From Nepenthes gracilis (Eukaryota > Streptophyta > Magnoliopsida > Caryophyllales > Nepenthaceae): a stretch of 64,000 nucleotides of DNA. Position 1 is the first letter of the stretch; every line of letters starts with the position of its first letter. This document shows, in pieces, positions 24,001 to 33,429 of the stretch. The stretch lies in NCBI GenBank assembly GCA_033239525.1, contig BSYO01000008.1:13399294-13463293 (forward strand). Reading direction: 5' to 3'. Made by a program: the position numbers and the translations under genes. The notes under the pieces were generated by a model. The model was given only the letters and a program-made list of their open reading frames with translations, did no database searches and was not told the DNA's origin.

Positions 24001-25967
24001 TCTACAGCAAATATAGGAGCTCTTGCGGTTTCAATCAATCTAATCATTTCTCTTGCAACTGAACTGAGCTCATCCATCCCTTGCATTTCCAGATCTCCAA
24101 GCTGAGCATGTACAGCAGTCTTAGAGTCAGTGATCACAGCAGCCTTAGAGTCAGTGATCTCAGCAGCCTTAGAGTCAGTGATCTCAGCAGCCTTAAAGGA
24201 GTCACGCAGAATAAGCTGCAAAGAGTGTATCGCATCCATTTCTGCATTCTCCCATGGCAAACTCTGACTTTTGACTACTTCCAAAAATGCTTTAAATGAC
24301 GAACGTGGATGCATCCTCTGCCCATCATCTTTGTCCTCAGGATGATGCTTTGCCCCACCCCACTTGATTTCTTTAGCTGTGTGAGATCTAAACCAGAATA
24401 GAAAATCCCGTTTAGAAATATAGGCCACAGCCAAGCCACAAACTGCATCACCCAGGGAAGCTGCTCCAGGGTACCCAGCATCAGCTAAGCTATCTGTGCT
24501 TAAACCAGTTGAGTCCCCATGGTGAGTCAACAACCAATCTACAATATCCTTTATCTGGGCTTCAGTTGGGGTCATACCTAGTGGATAATACTTTCCTTGG
24601 TAGAGGAGCGCTGCCCCGTCACACTTCACCAGATCCATGATGCTGGGGCTCTGAATAACAATTCCAGTAGGAGAGTCACGAAGGAGCATGTCACACAAAA
24701 GGGTTTGGGTCCTCAGTACATGTTTCTCAAGCATCTGTGATGCCAACTGTAATTCCATGTTCAACTGGAGTCCAAATGCTTGCATCAGGAACTCACAAGC
24801 GTATCGAAGAGGGAACGGAATGGACCGGGGAGAGGTGTGATGACAAACAACTAACCCCCATAGCCTCATAGATTTCTGACCAACAGCAGCCTCATCATCA
24901 CTTCCATTAATAATAACTGCCATCACTAATGATGCAATTGAACCCATACTGGCCATATACTGGGAATGGCAACCATGAGGAGCTCGAAGTGTGGAACCAA
25001 CCAAGCAAAGAGGCTTCTTGAGCCGCTCATCCTGAATCACTCGAACTGGCGTGGCATGGCAGTCAACTATCATTCTTACCCGATTCTGCTTGAACAAAAA
25101 CCTTGATGCTTGAGGGATGTCAGTGGCAGGATAATGCAACCCAATATATGGCTCTAAATGCGGCCTCTTACTCTCAGCAACAACCTCACCATGCTCGTCC
25201 TCATGAAACCTGTACACCATAACCCGGTCATACCCGGTTAGCTCCATGACACTCTCAACCACAGCATCACAAAGAAGCTTAATATCTCCACCAGGCAAAG
25301 ACTGCAGATGTGAAACGGCCCGAACTGCTAGCTTCTGAGACTGCACTGCCCCAGCGATACAGAGGGCAGGGTCCTCTGTCCTTGCAGGCTCCAAGTCAAT
25401 TACTATCCCTACATCAATCCTATGCAAAATTGCATAAAAGGGCTTCCCAGAATTTTTGGAATGAATCCAAATGGGATTCAACAGCGTGATTTCGCGCGCC
25501 CCAAACGCCTTCTCGAGCAGAACCGCACTCGAAGGCGTGAACAGTGTACGGACATCAGTACCAATTGTTAAAATTTCTGGCTTCTCCAAACTGGGCACCG
25601 TATGAGGGTTAATACCCAACAATTCGCGAGCGTTTTCGCTGTAAGCTATGACCATAAAAGTTGATTCATCTATGGCAATTACACAGCCAAAGGGTTGAAT
25701 ATGCCCGCCCCTTTGAATCTTCGACAAATAAGCGGTGATTTGCTGTTCGGATGGAACGGATTGGGATGTGGTTTTAATGGATTGTGAGTAATCGAAGGAC
25801 TTACCGGACTCGCCGGACTGCTCGAAGACGGCATGGAGGCGGGCGTCGACTGTGTACTGAGCAATGGCTTTGCTTATGGAGTCTGAAGGGTGGTTGTTTC
25901 TAAAATTGCTTGTGCTTGCAGTGTGTGTTTGCTTATGGGCAGGGGTTGCTCTGCTTACTGAACCCAT
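18179..25967 (-). CDS. PHYB: Phytochrome, phyB-type red/far-red photoreceptor (three of four expected exons visible)
   Basis: Red/far-red light receptor that carries a bilin chromophore and moves to the nucleus in light to control gene expression. Join of 25967-23849, 20753-19946 and 18472-18179 on the minus strand: 3221 nt, about 1073 residues, without stops. Order: short polar N-terminus, PAS, GAF with chromophore Cys333 in [13 protein letters not shown] with HPRSSF (553-558), two PAS repeats, histidine-kinase-related domain and the start of the ATPase region. Junction phases match the conserved plant phytochrome structure. The last exon (rest of the ATPase domain and stop) is not found, so the gene is 3'-open here. 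The N-terminus is shorter and less Gly/His-rich than in many phyB proteins. phyB rather than phyA, C or E is judged from overall similarity; an angiosperm phyB paralogue is possible. Confidence 0.93.
18473..19945 (-). other. Phytochrome intron 2
   Basis: A 1473-bp intron with canonical GT...AG ends. It holds A-rich tracts (for example 19277-19297) and no coding region, repeat pair or RNA gene that I can support. A plus-strand ORF at 18684-18908 looks like chance. Confidence 0.8.
19946..20753 (-). CDS. PHYB: Phytochrome exon 2 (PAS repeats and histidine-kinase-related dimerisation domain)
   Basis: The acceptor is TGCAG|GTGAAG and the donor GATGG|GTAAGT. The exon is 808 nt and its phase fits exon 1 (split Gly codon) and exon 3 (split Gly codon). 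It contains [20 protein letters not shown] and the nearly invariant [40 protein letters not shown] belongs to the second PAS repeat. [15 protein letters not shown] is the kinase-related box; bacterial sensor kinases have the phospho-accepting His there, while plant phytochromes, like this one, lack it. The exon is intact. Confidence 0.95.
20877..21104. repeat. (TATG)n/(TATGTG)n microsatellite
   Basis: About 228 bp of ATGT/ATGTGT units moving from TATATG-rich on the left to GTATGTGT on the right. It is open in several frames on both strands and so generates spurious Cys/Met/Tyr or His/Thr/Tyr ORFs. It lies about 125 bp inside intron 1 from the exon 2 acceptor. Confidence 0.95.
21150..21330 (+). 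mobile_element. Probable tRNA-derived SINE in intron 1
   Basis: An A-box-like TGGTGGAATGG (about 21160-21170) is followed about 40 bp later by a B-box-like AGTTCAAATCA (21203-21213), the spacing expected of a pol III promoter. The next text, GTAAGGTTGGGCACATATAA, resembles the conserved body of a widespread plant SINE class with a GTAAGG...C(C/T)CTCCC pattern. It lies antisense to the phytochrome. The 3' end and target duplication were not resolved. Confidence 0.45.
22441..23778. mobile_element. TIR DNA transposon, non-autonomous, MULE-like
   Basis: The left end CTATGAAGCACAGACAC (22441-22457) matches the inverted right end CTATGAAGCACGGACAC (23778-23762) at 16 of 17 positions. Both ends continue into reiterated GTGTCGGACAC- and GGACATGTCC-like subterminal motifs (22455-22485 and 23540-23750). 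GTTGG flanks both ends (22436-22440 and 23779-23783), a possible 5-bp remnant of a target duplication. The interior (22840-23400) is not repetitive and includes a (TC)n tract at 22961. No transposase was seen. Subterminal repeats favour a Mutator-like assignment, but the superfamily is uncertain. Confidence 0.7.
23849..25967 (-). CDS. PHYB: Phytochrome exon 1 (N-terminal extension, PAS, GAF, PHY, start of first PAS repeat)
   Basis: Encodes 706 residues plus one base. I chose the ATG at 25967 ([13 protein letters not shown]); the frame is open upstream to a GTG at 26054, but that stretch is translated CT repeat with no [23 protein letters not shown] starts the conserved part at residue 30. The PAS region contains [12 protein letters not shown] (84-95). 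The GAF domain contains [11 protein letters not shown] (280-290) with the Asp-Ile-Pro chromophore contact and Cys333, the bilin attachment site. The PHY tongue includes [20 protein letters not shown] (536-555). Residues 592-616 are an in-frame minisatellite (see 24121-24192). The donor is ACTG|GTAATT, phase 1. Confidence 0.95.
24121..24192 (-). repeat. Three 24-bp coding repeats within phytochrome exon 1
   Basis: Units at 24121-24144, 24145-24168 and 24169-24192 are identical except for one base in the first. Read on the minus strand they encode an eight-residue unit that gives [19 protein letters not shown] (residues 592-610). Partial units flank on both sides. The length of 24 keeps the frame. 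The block lies between the PHY domain and the first PAS repeat. Confidence 0.95.
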
Positions 25968-25985
25968 TGAAATCCAAGGGTTAAC

Positions 25986-26028
25986 CCTCTCCCTCCCTCT
26001 CTCTCTCTCTCTCTCTCCCTCTCCCTCT
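25986..26028 (-). repeat. (CT)n/(GA)n tract in the phytochrome 5' leader
   Basis: About 43 bp of CTCT/CCCTCT on the plus strand, that is GAGA in the mRNA sense, lying 19-61 bp upstream of the start codon. Such tracts are common in plant 5' UTRs and can be length-variable. It is the source of the Glu/Arg-rich reading upstream of the chosen ATG. Confidence 0.85.
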
Positions 26029-26061
26029 GAAGACGCGGCCAGGGCGGGGTTCACAAAATTC

Positions 26062-26217
26062 CAACAGTGGCCATGAATTTGGGGAAGCTTACTGAATGAA
26101 ACTAGAGGACAGGTGCAGTAATCGTAAGGTTCAGAGAATCTTTAATCTTTTTTTTAATTCCCGACTGTGGCCATGAATTGGGGAAAGCTTACTGAATGAA
26201 AATAGAGGACAGCCGCA
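26062..26217 (-). repeat. Tandem duplication (100-bp period) in the phytochrome 5' flank
   Basis: GTGGCCATGAATT, then AAGCTTACTGAATGAAA and TAGAGGACAG occur at 26067-26113 and again at 26167-26213, offset by exactly 100 bp with few differences. Only the first half of each period is conserved. The duplicated part lies 95-250 bp upstream of the start codon, so it falls in the leader or core promoter. Confidence 0.8.
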
Positions 26218-26314
26218 GCCATCTTGAGCTACAGGGACTGCCGAGCTGAAGCGTGTTGTTTTCTAACTGCGTTCACCACAGTTTGTCAATTATTTTATTG
26301 AATTGAAGTAAATG

Positions 26315-26334
26315 GAATATAAATATATATTTGG
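26315..26334 (-). promoter_or_regulatory. Candidate TATA region for the phytochrome gene
   Basis: On the minus strand the text is CAAATATATATTTATATTC, about 350 bp upstream of the start codon. The position suits a gene with a 5' UTR of about 300 bp. AT-rich DNA is common here, so this is weak. Confidence 0.25.
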
Positions 26335-27170
26335 AGATCTCATGTTGAAAATTTTTCTTGTTTGAATATTAACAAAAAAAAAATAAAAATAAAATTACTT
26401 GGATACCACAGTTTGTTATTCATCATATTAATAGACCATTCTAATAGAGGGACATTTACCACAAAAGAAAAAAATGAAAAATTTAAACAATAATATCACC
26501 AAATTTGAAAAAGAAAAATCTTTTATTCAATTTTCAAGTTTCTTCCATTTCACAATGTTTGCTTGGAGAAATGTTTTCACTTCTTTTTTAACTCTTTTTC
26601 TTGGGGAGGGGTGGTGTGTGAGAAAATAAATTTGGTCACATAGATATGCAAAGTAGTTTAGACATGCACGAGCAAAATGGTGGATAAATTTATAATTTAA
26701 CATTTTAAATATTTTTTTTATTTCTTTTCATTATTCTCCGATTAGGCGAGTAATTTTTTTGTGGCTGAAAGTACAAAATGCAAATGTCATTCGCTTTATC
26801 TTATTTTTATTTTTTGTCATTTTTCAAACGTTAATTTTTTTATATATTTTTAAACAATATAACTTTTAACAAAAAGAGAGTAAATTTCAAATAATAAAAA
26901 ATATATTATATTATATTCTGATATTTGGAAGATATGAAAATAAATTTAAGAACTGAATTATTTATTTGATTTTCAAGTATAAGGTAACTATAATTTATGT
27001 AGGTTTACAATTACACTCATACTTTTAATATCCGAGTTCATGGAGACCCAATATTTTTTATCTTATTATATGTTAATAATTTATTCATAGGAGTGTATAT
27101 TCAGCACTCCCTCTACTTGCCCTGTGTACAACTCTCAACTAATATCATGTCATGCTCAATCTTGGGGACA
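26335..27170. other. AT-rich intergenic DNA upstream of the phytochrome
   Basis: Low-GC DNA with A and T runs and no ORF of note, no repeat pair and no RNA gene. It may hold distal promoter elements, but none can be named. Confidence 0.6.
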
Positions 27171-27179
27171 AACTGAGAT

Positions 27180-28560
27180 CCCGGAGCAAACAGCATTTCA
27201 GCAATATCTTCCATGAGAAGAGGAAAATCTACAGAAACGCATCCAAGGGATTCCGAACACTTAATGCAGAATTGACTCTAGCAGGCTGAGAAGAATTGAA
27301 GAGGAGCTCTTGACCAAGTGTCAGGAAATTCTGGAAAGAGAAAAAATTTTCTTGCTTCAAAAATCCAGAGTTGACTGGATATTGCTTGGAGACAGAAACA
27401 CCAAGTTTTTCCATGCGGCTAATTCAGCTCGAAGAAGAAGGAACAAAATCACTGCTCTCAAAGATGGGGAAGGCACCTGGCACTCGGACCGTGTTGTCCT
27501 CAGGTTCATGGTGTTGGCCTGCTACAAACTGAGCTTCAGATACCAAACTCACCACCAGATCATCACCATCCCTACCCATTGACCTGTCTTTGACCGGGGT
27601 CCTCGTAAAGGTGGGCTACCTCCAACTATGGAGGAAGAAAGTCGGCTCTCTTCCCCTGAAACTCACATGGCACCCGACCTTGACAGATTTCAAGCCATAT
27701 TCTTCCGAGGAAGAAAGTTGGCTCTCTTCCCCTGAAACTATCAAGGCACCCGACCTTGACAGATTTCAAGCCATATTCTTCCAAAAATCGTGGGATGTCA
27801 TCAAGATGGACCTTCTGAGCCTTGTGTCTGATGTCTTCGAATGGGGTCCCCCTCTTGATGGCCTCAACCACCCCCATTTCAGGGACACTCATTGCTCTCA
27901 TCCCCAGAGTTCATTCTCGGGGAACTCTAACCAGTTCAGGCCCATTTATCTTTGCAACGTGGCTTATAAGGTTCTCACTAAGGAAATCGTCCAGCGTTTG
28001 CGGCACCTGCTCAGCTGTAGCATCAGTCCAACCCATGCTATCTTACTCCTGGGAAGGATCATTAACGACAATATCCTTTTGCTTAGTAAATCGTCCACAC
28101 TCTTGAATGAGCTAAAAGTATGAATGCAATTTTGGCGGTCAATATTGACTTAGCCAAAGCTTATTATAGAATTCGTTGGAACTTAATGAATTGTATCTCT
28201 AGCTTCTCCTTTGCTGTTCTTTTCAATGGTGAAGCCATCTAATCAGTTAAACCTTCTTGTGGGCTAAGGAAAGGAGACCCACTGTCCCCCTACCTTTTCC
28301 TTATTTGGATCAAACGCCTGTCACACATGATAAATCTGGAGGTTGAGAAGGGCACCTGGAAGGTTGTTAGGGTTTGTATGGGAGGCCCTTCCTTCTCCCA
28401 CCTTGTTTAGCCAGTTGTCTACTTCTTTTCTCCCAAGCCAGCAGAAAGCAGATGCTCCTGATCACTGAGATTCTAGACAGATTCTGTAAGGCCTCTGGAG
28501 AATGCATCAACGATCAGAAGTCACAAAATTTACACTTCTCCATATGTTAATAGGAAAACG
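27180..28560 (+). pseudogene. LINE reverse transcriptase fragment
   Basis: Plant LINE ORF2 motifs appear in order. QKSRVDWILLGDRNTKFFHA (27355-27414) and RRRRNKITALKDGEGTW precede the RT. RFQAIFFQKSWDVIK (about 27760-27806) and NQFRPIYLCNVAYKVLTKEI (27929-27988) follow. AILLLGRIINDNILL (about 28038-28082), IDLAKAYYRIRWN (about 28145-28182) and LRKGDPLSPYLFLIW (about 28264-28308) are the next RT boxes. The expected F-A-D-D box is degenerate (about 28395-28420), then FCKASGECINDQKSQNLHFS. A 76-bp tandem duplication and several stops break the frame. Endonuclease and C-terminal zinc region are absent. Confidence 0.85.
27631..27782 (+). repeat. 76-bp tandem duplication inside the LINE fragment
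   Basis: Starts GAGGAAGAAAGT at 27631 and at 27707. The copies differ at few positions and both run to CAAGCCATATTCTTCC. Since 76 is not a multiple of three, the duplication shifts the reading frame. Confidence 0.9.
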
Positions 28561-28639
28561 ATCAACAAGATTTTGTAGAATTCAATCTGTAATTTATATA
28601 TTATGATATCAGAATTAAATTGTAAACTTTAGAGAATAG

Positions 28640-29430
28640 TTGTATGTTTGAAAGAAATCTAATATTAAAAGAATAAGGATCCACGCCTGACCCAGGCATA
28701 TGCAATGATATTGAGTAGTTAGGTAGAATGGGCAATACTCATGTATGGTTAGACAGAATAAAAAGTGCTCGTGTGTGGAAGAAGCGTCCTTGTGCGTGTC
28801 TTAGTAGAATGATTGATTTTCATGTATGATATAGGCACGCTCATGCATGAATATATATTACCCTTGCTTCTGATGAGCACGTGATCGTTGCTTGCATGCC
28901 AATCTGCATATATAAGGGCCTTCCTGTGATTTTTGGTCATTCTAGTCTAAGTCCTCGGGAGAGAAGAGAGGGAAGAAAAGAGAGACAAAGTGAAAAAAGT
29001 TGGTTTTTAAAAGCCATTTTGTGTTAGACTTTAGAAATATTTGAATTAATATGGGTACATCTAAGCTATTTTCTTCATTTGGTATTAAAATTTTGAAATT
29101 AATCATTTTAATCTTTGTTTAAGCATGCATGCATGTGATCTTTTATCTTCCTTATTACGTTATTTTGTAGATATACCTATTTTATTTGAGAATCTTGAGA
29201 TTTTAAAGACTAGTGTCTAATTTTATAATATTGCTCATATATTTTAAAATCTTTGGGTATTTAATCTTCATGTTATTTTTATATAAGTACTTGGCAAAAA
29301 CTCTACTTTAAACTTGATAAAGATTATTTTTTCCCAATTTAAAAAATTTACATATTTGTTATTTATTATAATTTTTTATTTTGACTAAATAAAAATTATT
29401 ATAAAGAATTTACTCAATATATTTGAGTAT
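28640..29430 (+). repeat. Possible 5' LTR/leader of gypsy C
   Basis: Contains repeated CTCATG(T/C) motifs and a TATA-like TGCATATATAAGGGCC (about 28906-28921). A purine-rich leader follows at 28958-29000. This is the same layout as the 3' LTR of gypsy 1. It lies just upstream of gypsy C gag. No matching 3' copy was recognised, so LTR status is inferred from layout only. Confidence 0.35.
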
Positions 29431-29864
29431 TATGCAAGCTACAACAATCGAAGTCAATGTGCAATCACTTTGGAAAGTATTATGGAGGATGGCTATGCTA
29501 CAAGCAGACTAGGCCATGTTTTAATTGTGGTCAATTCAATTATATGATCAGGGAGAAAGTTCCTATCCATTGAGACAAACTGTTAAAGAAGCGAAGTGTT
29601 TAGGGGTAAGCTTTTGCTATAATGACTAAGGATGCTAATGTATTTTCTTTAATGGTGGAAGGTAAACTTTCAATTTTTCAGACTTTAACTCATATGTTGT
29701 TAGACTCAACAATATTTATTCATATATCCTAAGTTTGTATGTTATCTATATTTATTGCCTAGGATTATGGGTTATTTGTTAGTATTGTTTATCCATACGG
29801 GTATGTCTGTGGAAATTGATATTGTATACCCAAGATATGTAGTTTTAGTGTATGGGTTTAAATT
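29431..29864 (+). pseudogene. gypsy C gag zinc-knuckle region and start of protease
   Basis: CFNCGQFNYMIREKVP (about 29518-29566) is a gag zinc knuckle in which the His and last Cys are lost. MTKDANVFSLMVEGKLSIFQ and THMLLDSTIFIHIS (about 29620-29732) are the retropepsin start, with Asp-Ser-Thr in place of Asp-Ser/Thr-Gly. The domain is cut at 29864 by a solo LTR and resumes at 31050. Confidence 0.7.
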
Positions 29865-31049
29865 TGATGCGTACCTGATCCAATTTCGAATAGATTCGGA
29901 TTCATCTTGATTACTCAACCCGGCTCCATTCACTGAGTTCGAATCCTGCGCACCATTAAACGAACAAGAGGTCAGCGTGTCGGCGGGAGGTTGTCCCATC
30001 GAAAACACTCCGACACTCAAGTCAGTAAAGCCTTCTAAGCGAGGAAGATAACTAGAAAGCAAAATGAGAGTGTGTGAGATGGTCTGGGGTGTCGGCCTGT
30101 TGAGAATGTGCGTTCTCGCTTCCTACTCACAAAAATCGTAAGGAAGAGACGTCCTGAGAGCGTGAAAGCTTTAGAAAATGAATCTCAGAAGGCCAAAGAG
30201 ATCTCCAGGAATCCGGAGGTCTCTGGTGGAATTGGAGGACGAGCGCTTGCATGGAGAGAAAGAGGAGAGGAGCCTCTGTTCAAGCTCTGTAAGCGTTCAT
30301 GTGGAAGACCGTAATAAGTCTTTCAAGAAGCTCGTTTTCAATGTTCTTAGGAAGATAAATTACAGAGTGAGTAAAAGAGCTTCTGTTTTTTAGTGAGCTT
30401 GTGTGTATGCAATTGGGTCTCTCAAAATGCATACAAGAGAGCGTTTGAGAGCGTATAAAAGCCTGTAAGAGTTTGTAAGAGTCTATGAAAGCATGTAAGA
30501 ACATGTGAAAGCGTGTGAAAGCATGTGTCTTCCAGAACGAAGACCTTAAACTTTTATGGACAGTAGGAGAGCTTCTTCCTTTGGTTAAGGTGGCGTGCTC
30601 TTCCTGATCTGACAGTGGCGGCCTCCTCAGAATTGGTGGGCCTGACAACCGTGATTTGATTAATCCTCTTTCTGTTATACAGTGCAACGGATCTTCAAAC
30701 TGTCTCATACTTTTGTGACCATTTTGTTGGTGTTGAGATCATTGCCGCCTTTTTTGGAGAAGATCAGCTTTTAGAAGGACACGTGGCCATGAGAATACCG
30801 TTGCTTTTCGTACACGTGTTCGCCTTTGATTTGGGTTTAGGAGAGGAGTTTAAAGCCTTTTTCTTCCTTTCTACACGCGAGTTAGTCACCTGCTGTAGTC
30901 TAGACGATCAATACCAACGTTAACCATCTTTGGGCCTTTCAGGATTCGGGCCTTCGGCGTCTGTTGGGCCGTTTTTGAGTTAACTGTCCCGTAGGCTGTT
31001 TTGGGCCTCCGTTGACCTTGGGCCAGCCCATATTCTTGTGTACCAATAA
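29865..31049. mobile_element. Solo LTR of a Tat-lineage gypsy element, inserted in gypsy C protease
   Basis: The sequence is colinear with the Tat LTR at 57536-58741. Both begin TGATGCGTACCTG and share AGATTCGGATTC, GAACAAGAGGTCAGCG and ACGCTCAAGTCAGTAA-type text. Both end near GGGCCAGCCCAT...GTGTACC. AAATT lies directly on both sides (29860-29864 and 31050-31054), a perfect 5-bp target duplication. Gypsy C protease continues in frame on the far side. The LTR has no coding capacity; short tandem units (TGTGAAAGC-type) occupy 30430-30525. In the element's own sense the LTR reads on the minus strand. Confidence 0.9.
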
Positions 31050-31300
31050 AAATTGATAGTATATTTAATTTTATTGGATATACACGATTTTGATATAATT
31101 TAGGCATGTATTAGTTGGCATGTTAGTGTGGTATGTTTCCAAAGGTTGTATTTTTTTATTTCTGGGTTATCACATTTTATTTTCAAGGAATTAAGATAAA
31201 AGAGTCACCCCATATAATTTTGTCTTTACATACACATAATGTAAAGATCAGGCTTTTTAGGATTTAGTCTCTATGCCTTATCAGGAAAATGGCCAAGGAT
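31050..31300 (+). pseudogene. gypsy C protease, second half
   Basis: Directly after the solo LTR the retropepsin resumes. FNFIGYTRF is followed by a stop and YNLGMY (about 31060-31113), which corresponds to the conserved ILG(M)-type loop of retropepsins. KIKESPHIILSLHTHN (about 31194-31240) and VSMPYQENGQ (about 31266-31296) follow. Confidence 0.55.
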
Positions 31301-33420
31301 GATATATGATAATGACCGAGGAAGTTAGTAATCGACCAAGGTAGATGATAGAGATCGAAATAGTTGTTAGTGACCAAGATAGCTTATAATCGACCGAAGT
31401 AGGAAATTGATCGGAATAGTTGATCGGAATTTAAAATCGTTGACCAAAATTAATATAGTTGACCAACTTTAATTGAAAAATTTTCAGAGTGAAATTTTTG
31501 GAGAAAATTCTGGAGATGATTTAGTGAATTTTAGGAGATGATTGAGTGAATTTTCGAAGAGGATTGAGTAAATTTTTGAAGAAGATTGATGACAAGAATG
31601 AAATATTGATCGGATAAAAGAGTTGATCAGAGTAAATTAATGGCGAGAAAGAATTGTTGATCGGATTGACAAGTTTTGATCTAAGGCTGGAGTGCCCAAG
31701 TCAAAGTAGGCAAATATCTCTTATCTACTTTCATCTGCTACGATTAATCTGGAACTTTCTAGATAAGAGTTTTGAATGGTTGATCTAAAACTTTCTAGAT
31801 AAAGATTTGAGAAAAATATCTAAAGTAGGTGACTTGCCCCTACCTACTCTCACCTACCATGTTGCATATAAATATTGGTTCTGGGAATCGATAAGAAATG
31901 TTAGAAAACCTAAGAGAAGCACGAAGGAGAAGAAAGAAGGGAAGAATTCAAGGCGAAACTTAGGTAAGAGAGTTTGTAGATTAGGTAAGTGTACCATATA
32001 TTTTGTCCTTAGTTGTTTTCTCGTCTATCTGATGTTATTCTAATTTTGTTTCATGATTTTACGTAATGCATATCATGGTAATTACTTGTCATGTTTATAA
32101 AGAAATTTCATGATCACCGCATCTGTTATGTTCTATGTGTGTAATTTAGTTCCACGGCTCATGCTTAAAAATTGTGCACAGAAAATTTTCTTGTATGCTT
32201 AATTACTATTAACGAATCAGTTTGTATGATTAAGACCTCAACTGTTTGCATGATGTTCGCTGCTTGTAAATATAGAGATTGCATGTTTTCCGGACTCGGT
32301 CATTTGAAACTCGTGATTTGTAAGGAAAACTAGTTTTGAGATATGATAACCAAGAGCTACAAGTCTAAAATGTAGCCGTATATGAAATATGATGGTTGAG
32401 AGTTATAGGCCTAAAATATAGTTGTATTTGAGATATAATGACTAAGAGTTATAAGCCTAAAATGTAGTCGTATTTGAGACACTATGACCAAAAGTTACAG
32501 GTCTAAAATATAATAGTATTTGAGATATGATGGGCGAGAATTGCAGGCTTAAAATATAGATGTATTTGACATATGATTGTCGAGAGTTACAGGCCTAAAA
32601 TGTAATTGATTTTTAACATTTGGTTTTGGATTTGCATTCATTTTGTAATCCAGTTTCACATAAAAATGTCTTAATCCCATGTATGATGCTTCTGTATACA
32701 AAATTCTTTCATTCCATTCAATGCTATAATTATGCATGTTTTCTGTATTGGTACTTTGCTGAGTTGTCGCTCACTCATTACTATTTTCTTACGATAATAT
32801 GACCAAGAACTTATACCAGACAAAAAAGAGCAAAGTCGGATGGTCTAGTTAGGCAGGAAGGCCGATCGGGATTTATGTAGTAGTGCATGACCAACCTTGA
32901 TATATTTTGGGATATTTTGAAAACTTTTGTATAATTATTCTGTTATGTAAATAAAATTGATATTTAGATACTTCCGCTAAATTGTTATGGTTTGAGTAAT
33001 TTTGGTTCCTAGTGACATCTTGTACGTCATTGGTTTTGTTCTCTAACCGATTGACCTTGAACCTCGGACGATCACATTGTGACCAATCTTAACGAGGCCG
33101 ACTTGATGAGCGGTCATTTGTGATCCTGTGCATGCAAACGAAAATTTTAAGTCCACCTAATTATATACTACTTGTGCTGAGTTGATTATCCCGGCTATAG
33201 GTTTGTTTATGTAACGGACGTTATATGGTGGACTATGACCCGTTCCATTACATATAATTTAATGAATAGATGGTTGTCAAGCATTCCTTTCTTATATTAT
33301 TACAGTCGGAAGTTATAATGTGCTGGGTCGGGAGATTCAAGTGATAAGGGGGATTTAAGAATATGTTTTTAAAAAGATCTATCACAATAGCTACTAAATA
33401 GGAATGTGTGAGTTTGAAAC
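31301..33420. other. 2.1-kb non-coding segment splitting gypsy C protease from RT, LTR-like
   Basis: The segment has LTR-like traits: a TATA-like CATATAAATATTGG (31864-31877), a purine-rich leader at 31915-31965 and an ending CCCGTTCCATTACA (about 33239-33252), similar to the end of the solo LTR at 40769. I could not find a matching target duplication, so its limits are unresolved. It contains a 46-bp minisatellite (32338-32613) and GACCGA/GATCGG-rich text at 31310-31460. Confidence 0.45.
32338..32613. repeat. 46-bp minisatellite, six copies
   Basis: Units start at 32338, 32384, 32430, 32476, 32522 and 32568, each beginning GA(G/A/C)A(T/C)A and containing GAGxTxxAGGCCTAAAAT(G/A)TA. The period is exactly 46 in every copy. 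Internal divergence is about 15-25%, so the array is old. Confidence 0.9.
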
Positions 33421-33429
33421 TGAGTCAAT

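Noticed and set aside
25968..26054. Upstream extension of phytochrome from a GTG
   Set aside because: No ATG exists in this stretch. It translates the GA repeat into Glu/Arg and has no counterpart in phytochromes.
29935..29960. GTTCGAATCC B-box-like motif suggesting a tRNA
   Set aside because: It lies inside a Tat LTR, is repeated in degenerate form in the other LTR and has no A box or cloverleaf around it.
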